Below, piece by piece: positions 28,174 through 38,007 of a stretch of DNA of 64,000 bases (positions within the stretch are counted from its first letter, which is position 1; each line of letters opens with the position of its first letter). Below the pieces are notes generated by a model. It searched no databases, was not told the origin of the DNA, and saw nothing but the letters and a program-made list of their open reading frames with translations. The translations under genes were made by a program, and so were the position numbers. Source of the stretch: Agaribacterium sp. ZY112 (GTDB lineage Bacteria > Pseudomonadota > Gammaproteobacteria > Pseudomonadales > Cellvibrionaceae); assembly GCF_041346925.1 (NCBI RefSeq), contig NZ_CP166840.1, positions 2,044,501 to 2,108,500 of the forward strand. Reading direction: 5' to 3'.

Positions 28174-29037
28174 ATGGACATCAATCTGCCTCTGATTTTA
28201 TTTCTTGCAACCTTTGCTTCAGGTATTGGTTGTTTGGTCGATTTTTTTCTTTTTCGCAAGCCGCGTTTGCAAGCCTTAGCTGATGTCGAGGCGCAATTTA
28301 GTGCCTTGACCAAAGCCGAAAAGAAAGACGGTCAAGCCTATACCACAGCTGTAGAAGCTGCTTCTAAAGATCCTCTGCTTATTGAGTACAGTAAGTCATT
28401 TTTCCCTGTCTTAGCTCTTGTATTTGTGGTGCGCTCATTCTTATTTGAGCCTTTTCAAATTCCATCTGAGTCTATGTTACCCGTACTTGAAGTGGGTGAC
28501 TTTATTGTTGTTAACAAGTACAGCTATGGTATTCGTTTACCTGTCATTCGCACTAAAGTGATTGATATCAATGACCCTAAGCGCGGTGACGTAATGGTGT
28601 TTTTACACCCAGGTGATAAGCGCTATTTTATTAAGCGTGTTATAGGCTTACCTGGCGATCATATTCGTTATACAAATAATCGTTTGTTTATTAATGGTGA
28701 GCTTGTGCCAGAAACCTTGCTTCGAGAAGAGTACAGTAAGCCTGGTGAATGGTGCTTTAACGCTCGAGCTACTAATTTGATCTATCAAGAGCAAATTGGA
28801 GATAAGAGCTTTGAGGCTCGTAAGTGCAGTATACCGGGCAGCTTGAGTCGAGAGGGTAGTTGGACGGTGCCTGCTGGCCAGTATTTTATGATGGGAGACA
28901 ACCGCGATAATTCACGTGATAGCCGTGAGTGGTTGTATGTATCTGAAGATCTAATCGTAGGTAAAGCTGTTGCTAAGTGGATGCACTGGGATAGTTTCTT
29001 TAGCTTGCCAAGCTTTGGTCGAGCGGGTGCTATCTAA
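28174..29037 (+). CDS. lepB: Signal peptidase I
   Basis: It cleaves signal peptides of exported proteins at the outer face of the inner membrane. The 287 residues have two N-terminal membrane helices (about 5-27 and 76-90), the catalytic serine S100 in IPSESM, the general-base lysine in FIKRVIGLPGD, and the box GDNRDNSRDSR. A cysteine pair lies in the catalytic domain insert (WCFNA, RKCSI). It is in an operon with lepA upstream and a DUF4845 gene and rnc downstream. Confidence 0.97.
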   Translation: MDINLPLILFLATFASGIGCLVDFFLFRKPRLQALADVEAQFSALTKAEKKDGQAYTTAVEAASKDPLLIEYSKSFFPVLALVFVVRSFLFEPFQIPSESMLPVLEVGDFIVVNKYSYGIRLPVIRTKVIDINDPKRGDVMVFLHPGDKRYFIKRVIGLPGDHIRYTNNRLFINGELVPETLLREEYSKPGEWCFNARATNLIYQEQIGDKSFEARKCSIPGSLSREGSWTVPAGQYFMMGDNRDNSRDSREWLYVSEDLIVGKAVAKWMHWDSFFSLPSFGRAGAI

Positions 29038-29125
29038 GGCTGATCCACACTTTAGTTGCTTCGCTATACTCTTAGTCAAAGTAGGCTTGTATAGCTGGCC
29101 TGCAAGTTAGTGTGAAGGAGAGAAT

Positions 29126-29551
29126 ATGTTTATTTATCAACGTGGTATGAGCACGTCAGGGCTTATTTTAGTTGTCGCTTTGGTCGGCTTTTTCTTAACC
29201 TTGGTTTTCAAAATGGGGCCAGCCTACCTTGATAATATGGGCGTGCGTTCGGCCATGAACTCGATGTTAAGTAATAACCCTAATATTCATGAAATGAGTA
29301 AGGATAAAATCCGTGCGCAATTAGCCTCATTTTTTAGCATTAACGGTGTCAGAGATCACAGCCCTAAAGATATGGAAATTGTACGCAGTAAGGACAAGAC
29401 CTTAGTGAATCATATCTATGAAACTAGGGTGCCCATTTTTTTAAATATTGATGTGGTGATGAGTTTTAAAAACCAAATCGATTCATCTAATCCTCAAGCA
29501 TGTTGTGAATACTTAATTGATGAAGAAGGCAACCCCCTTAAGCAAGACTGA
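29126..29551 (+). CDS. DUF4845 membrane-anchored protein
   Basis: This 141-residue protein has one N-terminal membrane segment (about 10-30, SGLILVVALVGFFLTLVF) and a small extracytoplasmic or cytoplasmic domain with KDIRAQLASFFSING-like content. It matches DUF4845, which in pseudomonads and relatives lies between lepB and rnc. Function is unknown. The pilin-like N-terminus (a short leader then a hydrophobic helix) recalls type IV pilin-like proteins, but no clear prepilin cleavage motif is present. The last 32 bp overlap the rnc start. Confidence 0.83.
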   Translation: MFIYQRGMSTSGLILVVALVGFFLTLVFKMGPAYLDNMGVRSAMNSMLSNNPNIHEMSKDKIRAQLASFFSINGVRDHSPKDMEIVRSKDKTLVNHIYETRVPIFLNIDVVMSFKNQIDSSNPQACCEYLIDEEGNPLKQD

Positions 29552-30230
29552 TATTTATCTGCTCGAGAAGCGCCTAGCTTACGAGTTCAAAGATAAGCGC
29601 TTGCTAGAGCTTGCGCTTTCCCACCGCAGTGTTGGCCCTAAAAATAATGAGCGCCTTGAGTTTCTAGGTGATTCTTTATTAAATCTCACCATCGCCGAAG
29701 CGCTCTTTCATCAGTTCCCCGATGCCAAAGAGGGGGATTTAAGCCGGCTTCGCGCTCACCTTGTTAAGGGGGAAACCCTTGCCGAAATTGCTAGAGAAAA
29801 GCAGTTAGGTGATGTTGTGTTATTAGGCACTGGCGAGATGAAAAGTGGCGGCTTTCGGCGCGACTCTATTCTTGCAGATACGGTTGAAGCACTTATCGGG
29901 GCCATTTACTTGGACCAAGATATGTTCTGTTGCCAGAACAAGGTGCTTGAGTGGTATGAAAGCCGTCTAGCGGGGCTTGATCTTAAAAAAGCAGGAAAAG
30001 ATCCTAAAACTTGTTTGCAGGAACTTATGCAAGAAAAGTCATTGGCCTTGCCCGCTTACCGAGTGCTTAACGAAAGCGGAGAGAACCATGCTCGTATGTA
30101 TGAAGTTGAGTGCCGTTTAGTGAATGTTGAGCAGGTGTTTTGCGCTATTGCCAGTAGTAAGCGCCAAGCAGAAAAAAAAGCAGCCGAATTAGCACTGCAA
30201 TACTTTGATGAGGAAGTGAGTGGAAACTAA
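29520..30230 (+). CDS. rnc: Ribonuclease III
   Basis: This double-strand-specific endonuclease processes rRNA and regulates mRNAs. The 236 residues have the catalytic signature [12 protein letters not shown], a second acidic site in [13 protein letters not shown], and a C-terminal dsRNA-binding domain ([10 protein letters not shown] through KKAAELAL). ATG 29520 lies within the end of the DUF4845 gene, suggesting translational coupling; the TTG just before it (29517) is a less likely start. It overlaps era by 11 bp. Confidence 0.96.
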   Translation: MKKATPLSKTDIYLLEKRLAYEFKDKRLLELALSHRSVGPKNNERLEFLGDSLLNLTIAEALFHQFPDAKEGDLSRLRAHLVKGETLAEIAREKQLGDVVLLGTGEMKSGGFRRDSILADTVEALIGAIYLDQDMFCCQNKVLEWYESRLAGLDLKKAGKDPKTCLQELMQEKSLALPAYRVLNESGENHARMYEVECRLVNVEQVFCAIASSKRQAEKKAAELALQYFDEEVSGN

Positions 30231-31116
30231 ATTAAGAGCCGGCTACGTCTCGATTGTAGGGCGTCCGAATGTTGGTAAGTCGACCTTACTAAATCATTTA
30301 CTAGAACAAAAGATCAGTATCACGTCTAAAAAACGCCAGACAACAAGACATAATATTGTTGGTATTCGTAGCGATGATGATAGTCAGCTCATTTTTGTTG
30401 ATACGCCAGGCATGCACCAAGGGCAAGATAGCGCCATTAATCGCTATATGAATAGAACAGCAGGTTCGGCCCTGGTTGATGTTGATGTTATTGTTTTTGT
30501 TGTTGATAAAGATACTTTTACCGCTGAGGATGAAGCTGTAGCAAAACAGCTACAAAATACTCCTATTCCACTGATATTGGCAATTAATAAGATTGATCAG
30601 CTTAGTGATAGTGCCAAACTTTTGCCCCATGTGCAGAGGCTCAATGAATTGCTTCCCAAGGCGGAAATCATGCCTATTTCTGCTTTGCGTGATGAAAATT
30701 TATCAGCCTTGTTAGATGTACTGAAATCATTTGTTCCCGAGTCAGAAGAATTAATTTATCCAGAAGATCAGGTTACTGATCGCAGTTTGCGTTTCTTAGC
30801 CGCTGAAATTGTACGAGAAAAAGTCATTCGTTTAACCGGCGCGGAACTGCCTTATCAAAGCACGGTTGAAATTGAGCAATTTGAAGAAAAAAGTGGTTTG
30901 GTAACCATTAGTGCTGTGATACTTGTTGAGCGTGAAGGTCAGAAGCGCATTGTTATTGGTGAAAAAGGCAGTCGTATTAAGCAGGTGGGTATTGATGCTC
31001 GCAGAGACATTGAAAACCTTATTGACTGCCAAGTTATGCTGAATATTTGGGTGAAAGTTAAAACGGGTTGGTCTGATGATGATCGCGCACTTAGAAGTCT
31101 AGGTTTTGACGATTAA
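30220..31116 (+). CDS. era: GTPase Era
   Basis: This essential GTPase in 30S assembly binds 16S rRNA through a KH domain. The 298 residues show G1 GRPNVGKST, the switch region [10 protein letters not shown]3 DTPGMH, G4 NKIDQL, and the KH domain with [13 protein letters not shown]. It starts at GTG 30220, with AGGAAG upstream, inside the end of rnc. The rnc-era-recO order is conserved across gammaproteobacteria. Confidence 0.98.
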   Translation: METKLRAGYVSIVGRPNVGKSTLLNHLLEQKISITSKKRQTTRHNIVGIRSDDDSQLIFVDTPGMHQGQDSAINRYMNRTAGSALVDVDVIVFVVDKDTFTAEDEAVAKQLQNTPIPLILAINKIDQLSDSAKLLPHVQRLNELLPKAEIMPISALRDENLSALLDVLKSFVPESEELIYPEDQVTDRSLRFLAAEIVREKVIRLTGAELPYQSTVEIEQFEEKSGLVTISAVILVEREGQKRIVIGEKGSRIKQVGIDARRDIENLIDCQVMLNIWVKVKTGWSDDDRALRSLGFDD

Positions 31117-31118
31117 GC

Positions 31119-31826
31119 ATGGCTGGGGCAAATCTTCAGCGTGCTTATGTTCTGCACCTAAAGCCTTATACCGATAGCAAAAAGCTTGTACGACTCTTTT
31201 CATACGATGAAGGCTGCCTTGACGCTGTTGCTAGGCCTAGTAAGCGTTGGCCTGCTTTAGAGCCTTTTATTCCCTTTTTATGTCATGTGAGTGGAAAAAC
31301 TCAGGGTCTTAAAAATTTACGAGCGGCCGAGATTCAAGATTCGACACCTAGGCTGCAGGGCCATGCTCTGTTTTGCGCCTTGTACCTTAATGAATTGCTC
31401 GCTAGAGCCTTACCTGTCGGCCAAGCTGTGCAATCAATATTCGAAGCCTATGAAGAAACAATAAAAAAATTAGAAGGCTCTCATGCTGATGCAGCACTGC
31501 TGCAGGTTTTACTTCGGCGTTTTGAGTTCAGCCTATTAAGGGAGCTGGGTTTCGCTGTAGAGCTACTGAGTTGCGCTAATGGCAGCAAAGTCATTAATAG
31601 CTGTACAGCGTTTTATACTTTTCGGCTTGGCTTCGGCTTTATACCTTGCGCTTTACATGAGCAAAACAGTACCAACCCTACGCTATTCCATGGCGAGGTC
31701 TTACATGCCATTGCCGAGCAGCAATGGAGTTCACGTAGCCTATCAGCGGCAAAGCGTTTAAGTCGCTTAGCCCTGCCAATGCTAATCGGCTCGGAACCGC
31801 TAAAAGCTCGTGAGTTATTTGTTTAA
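31119..31826 (+). CDS. recO: DNA repair protein RecO
   Basis: It loads RecA onto SSB-coated DNA with RecR. The 235 residues have an N-terminal OB-fold (QRAYVLHLKPYTDSKKLVRLFS) and a helical C-terminal domain. It lacks the tidy CxxC zinc motif found in some phyla, as usual in this class. The start lies 2 bp after era. pdxJ, which often follows, is absent here; the next gene is on the other strand. Confidence 0.92.
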   Translation: MAGANLQRAYVLHLKPYTDSKKLVRLFSYDEGCLDAVARPSKRWPALEPFIPFLCHVSGKTQGLKNLRAAEIQDSTPRLQGHALFCALYLNELLARALPVGQAVQSIFEAYEETIKKLEGSHADAALLQVLLRRFEFSLLRELGFAVELLSCANGSKVINSCTAFYTFRLGFGFIPCALHEQNSTNPTLFHGEVLHAIAEQQWSSRSLSAAKRLSRLALPMLIGSEPLKARELFV

Positions 31827-31890
31827 CTGAGTACGTAGTGGCACCTGTTTTTACTGGCTTTGCTTTATAGCTGTTGCTGAATAATTTTGT

Positions 31891-34692
31891 TTATTCCAGT
31901 GAAAAAAGCACTTCCAAATCATGTTCAGACGACCAGCTAACAAGCTCCTTCATTTTTTGGTACATCTTTTTTAGGTCGTTTGCATCACACAGTTCAGTTT
32001 GTTTTAGCTGGGTATCAACACATTTAACGGCGGCTTTAAGTTCGGGTACACCACAATAACAACAGGCACCATGCAGTCTGTGTACTAGTTCGTAAAGCTC
32101 ATCGTAGCGGCCTTCTCTGGAGGCTTTTTCCATAAGAGGCTGCTCTTGTTGGATGCTTTCTATGAGCATCTTAATCATGTCAAAAGCCAGTTGGGCGTCA
32201 TTTTTAGTTAGCTCTAAGCTCTCACCAATGTTGACGGGGCTGCTTGTTGTTTTGTCTATAGTGGCGACAGTTTTTTTATTTTGAGTACTATGTTTAGTCG
32301 TCTTAGGTTTTTCATTGATGCGTTTGTTTTTATTACTAATGACCCAGCGATCGATCACAAGGCCTATGGATTTCTCTGTTAGTGGTTTGCTAATGAAGTC
32401 GTCCATGCCTGCTAGTAACAACTTGCTGCGCTCTTCTCTTATATCGTGAGCGGTTAGTGCAACAATCGGAGTTCGTCGATCGCTGTTTTCATCGCGACGG
32501 ATACGCATGGTGGTTTCAAAGCCATCTAAGTCGGGTAGCTGGATATCCATAAATACTAAGTCATAACACTGGGATAAACAGCGATCGATGGCGCTTTTCC
32601 CATCTACAGCTACTTCAACTTCTGCGTTAAAGCTTTCTAAGAGTGCACATGCAACTTTTGTATTCGCAGGCGTATCATCGACGACTAAGATCTTCATCTG
32701 GTTTGCAGACGCCGTTTTACTAAAGCCTTTTTCATTGTTGGTACTTACGATGCCGAGTTGGTCTAATAAACCTCGGCGAAGGCGAGCGGTTTGCAGTGGA
32801 TGTTGAGCGATAAAGGCGTCACAGTCACCTAGAATTTTTTGTACGTTTTCGTGTTGTCCCATTGGTGACATGACAACGGTTGGTATTTCTAATTCATCTC
32901 TTAAGTTCTTTACCGTTTGAGCAAGTAAAATTTTATCTAAGGCTCTTAAGGATGTTTGTGCTTCTATCACGGCCAGAGGGATGTAGCGCGCGTGCTTGAG
33001 GGCTTCATCACGCAAGCGTTTTGCTTGTGTGAGGATATCGGCAAATACGTTTGCTCGTCGATTATTAATACCTAGTTCGGTAAGCCTAGATGTAAGTTCT
33101 TTGTAGGCTCGATCTCCAGTGGTAAATACCAAGGCATGAACTTGATAACCAGGCGCTGCTATTTTATTGGGGCTTACTGCGGTACCATCGAGTTTTAAAC
33201 TGAGGGCAAAGCGGAAGCCGCTATGCTCTGCTTGCTCATTAATATGGATCTTCCCTTGCATGTGTTCCGCGATACCTTTTGCAATAGAGAGACCTATACG
33301 TGCACCAGAATAAAATCGAGGGTCATGACTACTCGCGCTAGGGCTGGTGCTCCATCGGCTTAACTCTTCAGGCAATTCACCATCGGTATTAACGTAGATA
33401 TTGATGTCTATTTTAGACGCGTGTTGCTTTTGCAGCTCTGCAACAATTTCTACATAACTTGCGTGTTCAAATTTAATTGCATTACTAACTAAATTAGATA
33501 GCACTTGCTGAATACGCAAGGGGTCACTCAGCACATTAGTGGGAATACGTTGATCAATGTGGCTATAGAGTTTTATCTCTCGCTCTAAGGAGAATGGTGC
33601 TTGTAGTTGCAGGGTCTCTTCAATATTGTGGCGTAGATCAACTACTTTACTTTCAACCTGAAGTTTTCCGCTTTCAAGTCGCGAGAAATCATGAATATCA
33701 CTGACAATCGTCAGCATGCCTTTGGTGCTTTCGTCGATGGTATTTATATAATCTTTTTGTTCCGGAGTAAGCGCCGTCTTTTGTAGTAGCTCTGAAAATC
33801 CTAGTATGCCACTTAGTGGTGTACGTAAATCTTGGCTGGTTTTCTTTAGGAATTCGGATTTGAGCCGATTCATTTCAACCGCATTTTTTCTAGCGATATC
33901 TAAATCAATATTTTGTACTTCAACCGTTTCGAGAGTCTCTCTTAGCTCTGCGCCAGCGTTTTCAACGCTTTTGCGCAGTTCCATTTCTTTTTCAATTTGG
34001 ATTGTGATATTGGCATTAAGTTGGTGTAAAAGTGGGGCAAATATGCCGCTATTGGACAGAGCTAACGGTGATATTTCTCGGCTTCTGTTTTTCTGAAATA
34101 ACTCATCCGACAGACGGGTGAGAGGAGAAAAAATATCTCTATTTAATTTTCTCCAAAATAGGATGGAAAACAAGATAACACCAAGGCCAATTAAGCTGGT
34201 GGCAAAAAGGTATTGTAGGTTTAGCAGTGATAACGACGTTTTGTCTATCGTGGTGATAAGCCATGTGTTTTGGCCCTTCATTAGGTACCAAGGTCTACTT
34301 AGGTGTAGTTGCTCATCATGTTGCCATGAGCTTTCTGTTCGATAGCGAAGACCAATGTCTTTGCCGTGGATTGGGAGTCCGCGCTCAAAAAGTTTTTTCC
34401 CCCGTGCATCAACCAAGGTTAATGATAGGAAATCATCAATGGTTAATAAGGTATGCGCTTTTTGTTCTAGGTTGGCAATTAGCTCGGCATCATTTTTGGG
34501 CGCTTGCTGGGTGGGGCTCAGCAATAGGTCATTAAGCTGTACGCTGCGCGCTAACATGGTGTCTAAGCGTTGCTGGTGGAGTAAGAAGAACAGGCTGGCA
34601 ATACCAAAGCTAATAACCAATACCATGCCGATGGCGGTACTGCTTAACTGCCATAAGGGCTGGTCTAGGGTGGCCTCGCGGGTTTGGGCCAT
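31891..34692 (-). CDS. gacS: GacS/BarA-type hybrid sensor with degenerate kinase core
   Basis: The 933-residue protein has the BarA/GacS layout: two membrane helices (about 17-38 and 160-180) around a periplasmic domain, a linker and coiled coil (230-275), a HisKA-like region (about 275-345), an ATPase-like domain (to about 500), a degenerate central module, a receiver (667-780) and a C-terminal Hpt (about 830-925). The receiver is complete (D672/D673, D716, T747, K769) and the Hpt has H871 in HRLHGACCYCG. However, the HisKA phosphoacceptor is Gln287 (FLKKTSQDLRTPL; codon CAA at 33832-33834). N404 of the N-box remains, but the DxGxG box reads NTDGEL and the G2 box SGARIGL. It is thus probably a pseudokinase that passes on phosphate from another kinase. 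It sits beside cysM-relA-mazG, the pseudomonad gacS site. Confidence 0.85.
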   Translation of the reverse strand: MAQTREATLDQPLWQLSSTAIGMVLVISFGIASLFFLLHQQRLDTMLARSVQLNDLLLSPTQQAPKNDAELIANLEQKAHTLLTIDDFLSLTLVDARGKKLFERGLPIHGKDIGLRYRTESSWQHDEQLHLSRPWYLMKGQNTWLITTIDKTSLSLLNLQYLFATSLIGLGVILFSILFWRKLNRDIFSPLTRLSDELFQKNRSREISPLALSNSGIFAPLLHQLNANITIQIEKEMELRKSVENAGAELRETLETVEVQNIDLDIARKNAVEMNRLKSEFLKKTSQDLRTPLSGILGFSELLQKTALTPEQKDYINTIDESTKGMLTIVSDIHDFSRLESGKLQVESKVVDLRHNIEETLQLQAPFSLEREIKLYSHIDQRIPTNVLSDPLRIQQVLSNLVSNAIKFEHASYVEIVAELQKQHASKIDINIYVNTDGELPEELSRWSTSPSASSHDPRFYSGARIGLSIAKGIAEHMQGKIHINEQAEHSGFRFALSLKLDGTAVSPNKIAAPGYQVHALVFTTGDRAYKELTSRLTELGINNRRANVFADILTQAKRLRDEALKHARYIPLAVIEAQTSLRALDKILLAQTVKNLRDELEIPTVVMSPMGQHENVQKILGDCDAFIAQHPLQTARLRRGLLDQLGIVSTNNEKGFSKTASANQMKILVVDDTPANTKVACALLESFNAEVEVAVDGKSAIDRCLSQCYDLVFMDIQLPDLDGFETTMRIRRDENSDRRTPIVALTAHDIREERSKLLLAGMDDFISKPLTEKSIGLVIDRWVISNKNKRINEKPKTTKHSTQNKKTVATIDKTTSSPVNIGESLELTKNDAQLAFDMIKMLIESIQQEQPLMEKASREGRYDELYELVHRLHGACCYCGVPELKAAVKCVDTQLKQTELCDANDLKKMYQKMKELVSWSSEHDLEVLFSLE

Positions 34693-34827
34693 AACTATTA
34701 CTCCGAAATCTCACTGCAAAGCGCTAATTTAGCGCGCTTTTACTGCTTGAGCCAGTTTTAGACCTATAGAGCTGGCTTGAGCTTGGGCCTAAGGCTAAAA
34801 TACTCGACTTTAATTAGAGGTTTGGCC

Positions 34828-35721
34828 GTGTCTAGCTCTTTTGTAAGCATTGAAGACTGTGTTGGTAATACGCCCTTAGTGCGTTTACAGCGCTTGCCGG
34901 GTACGGAAAACAATGATGTGCTCTTGAAGCTTGAGGGGAATAACCCCGCAGGTTCAGTTAAAGACCGGCCTGCAATGTCGATGATTGCACGCGCTGAGTC
35001 TCGTGGTGATATTACACCCGGTGATAGTTTGATTGAGGCCACCAGTGGCAATACCGGTATTGCGTTAGCGATGGCTGCAGCGGTTAAAGGCTATGCGATG
35101 ACGCTTATCATGCCTGACAATGCTACCGAGGAGCGAAAAGCTTCGATGAAAGCCTATGGTGCTGAACTTATCCTTGTTAGTAAAGAAGAGGGTATGGAAG
35201 GGGCCCGAGACCTAGCTTTGCAAATGCAAGCTGAAGGTAAAGGTCGAGTATTGAACCAATTTGGCAATAGTGACAACCCTCTTGCTCATTATGAAGGGAC
35301 AGGGCCTGAAATTTGGCAGCAAAGTGAAGGTCGCATCACTCATTTTGTTAGCTCTATGGGGACAACAGGCACTATTGTCGGTTGTTCACGTTATTTAAAA
35401 GAGCAAAACCCAAATATACGCATTATTGGCTTACAGCCTGATGAGGGAGCAAGTATTCCGGGTATTCGGCGCTGGCCAGAAGCCTATATGCCAGACATCT
35501 TCAGTGATGAACATATCGATGAGGTCAGTCTTGTCAGTCAGCACCTAGCAGAGCAAACAATGCGTGATCTGGCTCGTAAAGAAGGTATCTTTTGTGGTGT
35601 GAGTTCTGGGGCCGCGGTTGCTACTGCCTTGAGTGTTGCTCAGCAAGTTTCGAATGCGGTGATTGTCGCTATTGTATGTGACCGAGGTGATCGCTACCTT
35701 TCGTCTGGGCTTTTTAATTGA
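34828..35721 (+). CDS. cysM: Cysteine synthase B
   Basis: This PLP enzyme makes cysteine from O-acetylserine and sulfide (or thiosulfate, giving S-sulfocysteine). The 297 residues carry the PLP lysine in NPAGSVKDRPA, the EATSGNTGIALA phosphate loop and FCGVSSGAAVAT. The start is GTG 34828, with AGAGG 7 nt upstream, giving the conserved IEDCVGNTPLVRL near the N-terminus; the in-frame ATG at 34777 adds an unlikely leader. It is divergent from gacS. In pseudomonads rlmD sits between cysM and relA; here relA follows directly. Confidence 0.94.
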   Translation: MSSSFVSIEDCVGNTPLVRLQRLPGTENNDVLLKLEGNNPAGSVKDRPAMSMIARAESRGDITPGDSLIEATSGNTGIALAMAAAVKGYAMTLIMPDNATEERKASMKAYGAELILVSKEEGMEGARDLALQMQAEGKGRVLNQFGNSDNPLAHYEGTGPEIWQQSEGRITHFVSSMGTTGTIVGCSRYLKEQNPNIRIIGLQPDEGASIPGIRRWPEAYMPDIFSDEHIDEVSLVSQHLAEQTMRDLARKEGIFCGVSSGAAVATALSVAQQVSNAVIVAIVCDRGDRYLSSGLFN

Positions 35722-35762
35722 TACTAAGCCTCGCCCTATAAAGGACAGGGAATAATAAAAAT

Positions 35763-38006
35763 ATGGTTAAAGTAAAACAAAATAGCCTTCAGTCTGCTGA
35801 CGACATTGATATTCATAGTTGGGTGCAAGAGCAGCTTGTGATTGCCGGTTCCGTGCAGCCGGAAAAAGATGCGCCATTACTTGTTAAAGCCTGTGAGTTT
35901 GCCAAAGCCTGTGAGGTCAACGAGGGTGACCCTGAAACCAGTTGGGGAGAAGGCAACACCTCCTTTTTAGCCGGTTTACACATGGCTGAGTTATTGGCCG
36001 ATATGCACCTTGATGGTGAAGCCATGGTGGCTTCCATTCTCTATCGAAGTGTGCGTGAGGCAAAAGTTGATGAGCAACTGGTCTTAGAGCAGTTTGGTGA
36101 AGGCGTTATTACCCTGATTAATGGCGTGCGCCGAATGGCTGCGATCACGGGCTTATCTAGCCATTCTCAAGACCAGGTCTTTGGCCGTGATAGAGATGAG
36201 CAGGCAGATAAGCTTAGAAAATTGTTAGTCGCTATTGTTGATGATGTTCGTATCGCTTTAATCAAGTTAGTTGAGCGAACCTGTGCCATGCGCTCGGTTA
36301 AGAATGCTGATGCTGAGCGCCGGAAAAAAGTTGCGCGAGAAGTCAGTGATATTTATGCGCCTTTAGCTCACCGCTTAGGTATTGGACAGATAAAGTGGGA
36401 GTTAGAAGACCTTGCTTTTCGTTACTTGCAGCCTTTTGATTATAAATACATCGCTAAACTGCTCGACGAAAAGCGCTTAGATCGCGAAGGCTATATCGAG
36501 CGTGTGGTCGAGCTTATAAGAAGTAAGTTGGCTGAAGACGGCATTGAAGCTGATGTCTCGGGTAGGCCAAAGCACATTTATAGCATTTGGCGAAAAATGA
36601 AGCGCAAGAATGTCAGCTTTGCTGAGATTTATGACATTCGCGCTGTTCGAGTGTTGGTGAATACGGAGCGTGATTGTTACGGTGCTCTAGGTATCGTGCA
36701 TGCCTTATGGAGGCATATCCCTCATGAGATGGACGACTACATTGCCAACACTAAAGACAACGGATATCGCTCCTTGCACACGGCTGTACACGGCCCAGAA
36801 AACCGAGTTCTAGAGATTCAAATCCGCACCCATACTATGCACGATGAGGCGGAATACGGGGTTTGCTCTCATTGGCGCTATAAAAAGACCGACGACGAAG
36901 ACAGTGAAGCAGGCTATGAGCAAAAGATAGCGTGGTTGCGCCAAGTTATTGAATGGCAAGAGAGCGATATTGGCGTTGCTTGGGAAGATCAGTTGCCCAA
37001 AGGCATTGAACAAGACCGAATTTATGTTTTTACTCCTGAGGGGCATGTGATTGATTTACCTCCCAGGGCGACGGCGGTCGACTTTGCATTTCGCATTCAT
37101 ACCGATGTGGGTTTACGCTGTCGTGGAGCCAAAGTAAATGGCCGTATAGTACCGCTTAATCACAGCTTAAATACGGCTGACCAAGTTGAAATCCTAACGG
37201 CAAATCGTGAAAACCCAAGCCGAGATTGGCTCAATAGCCATCTAGGTTATATCACCACATCAAAGGCTAGAAACCGTTTACAGCATTGGTTTAAGCAGCA
37301 AGACCGCGATCAGAATATTGCTGATGGCCGCTCCTTGTTAGATCATGAATTTAAGCGTTTAGCGCTAGAAAATTTTGATTTTGATGCGCTTGCTAAATCT
37401 CTCAACTTAAAAGGCTTAGATGATTTATACGCGGCTGTAGGCGTGGCTGATCTTGGTGTTGAGAAAGTGATTGATGCGGCGCATCGCATGCTCAATCGAG
37501 ATAAGCAGCAAGAGCCTGTTGTCAGCATTGTTGGTAAGGCGAGTGACACTAACAGTGGTGCCGATATCTATATCGACGGTGTGGGTAATTTACTGTCTTA
37601 TATTGCTCAGTGTTGTAAACCTGTGCCGGGAGAGCGTATTTCAGGTTATATCACCTTGGGCCGTGGTGTTTCTATTCATCGGCAAGACTGCTCAAATTTA
37701 TTACGCCACTTACAAGAAGAGCCCGAAAGAGTCATTGCTGTGGATTGGGCTGAAGCGCCTAAAGAAACTTATTCGGCTCTTATTGAAATAGAGGCCTTTG
37801 ACCGTCATGGTTTGTTGCGAGACATTACTACTTTACTCGATAGAGAACGCATTAATGTCAGTGCGATGCAGACTTTTTCAAATAAGAAAAAGCATACCGT
37901 GGATATGATTCTTACTATTGAGGTGAGTGATTTACAGGGCTTGTCTCGTATCTTGGCTAAAGTCAGCCAGCTACCCAATGTTTGGTCTGTACGGCGAAAG
38001 GATTAG
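35763..38006 (+). CDS. relA: GTP pyrophosphokinase RelA
   Basis: This is the ribosome-associated (p)ppGpp synthetase of the stringent response. The 747 residues have an N-terminal pseudo-hydrolase domain in which the metal-binding HD pair of SpoT is absent (ILYRSVREAKV), a synthetase domain with the EMDD signature of monofunctional RelA (about residue 322) and YRSLHTAV, a TGS domain (DRIYVFTPEGHVIDLP), a Cys-containing zinc-finger-like segment (AQCCKPVPGERI) and a C-terminal ACT domain. ATG 35763 is preceded by a purine-rich stretch. mazG begins directly after its stop. Confidence 0.97.
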   Translation: MVKVKQNSLQSADDIDIHSWVQEQLVIAGSVQPEKDAPLLVKACEFAKACEVNEGDPETSWGEGNTSFLAGLHMAELLADMHLDGEAMVASILYRSVREAKVDEQLVLEQFGEGVITLINGVRRMAAITGLSSHSQDQVFGRDRDEQADKLRKLLVAIVDDVRIALIKLVERTCAMRSVKNADAERRKKVAREVSDIYAPLAHRLGIGQIKWELEDLAFRYLQPFDYKYIAKLLDEKRLDREGYIERVVELIRSKLAEDGIEADVSGRPKHIYSIWRKMKRKNVSFAEIYDIRAVRVLVNTERDCYGALGIVHALWRHIPHEMDDYIANTKDNGYRSLHTAVHGPENRVLEIQIRTHTMHDEAEYGVCSHWRYKKTDDEDSEAGYEQKIAWLRQVIEWQESDIGVAWEDQLPKGIEQDRIYVFTPEGHVIDLPPRATAVDFAFRIHTDVGLRCRGAKVNGRIVPLNHSLNTADQVEILTANRENPSRDWLNSHLGYITTSKARNRLQHWFKQQDRDQNIADGRSLLDHEFKRLALENFDFDALAKSLNLKGLDDLYAAVGVADLGVEKVIDAAHRMLNRDKQQEPVVSIVGKASDTNSGADIYIDGVGNLLSYIAQCCKPVPGERISGYITLGRGVSIHRQDCSNLLRHLQEEPERVIAVDWAEAPKETYSALIEIEAFDRHGLLRDITTLLDRERINVSAMQTFSNKKKHTVDMILTIEVSDLQGLSRILAKVSQLPNVWSVRRKD

Positions 38007-38007
38007 C

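Noticed and set aside
34722..34740. GCGCTAA-T-TTAGCGC palindrome upstream of gacS
   Set aside because: Could be an operator, but it is short, A/T-centred and unsupported by repeats nearby; not called.
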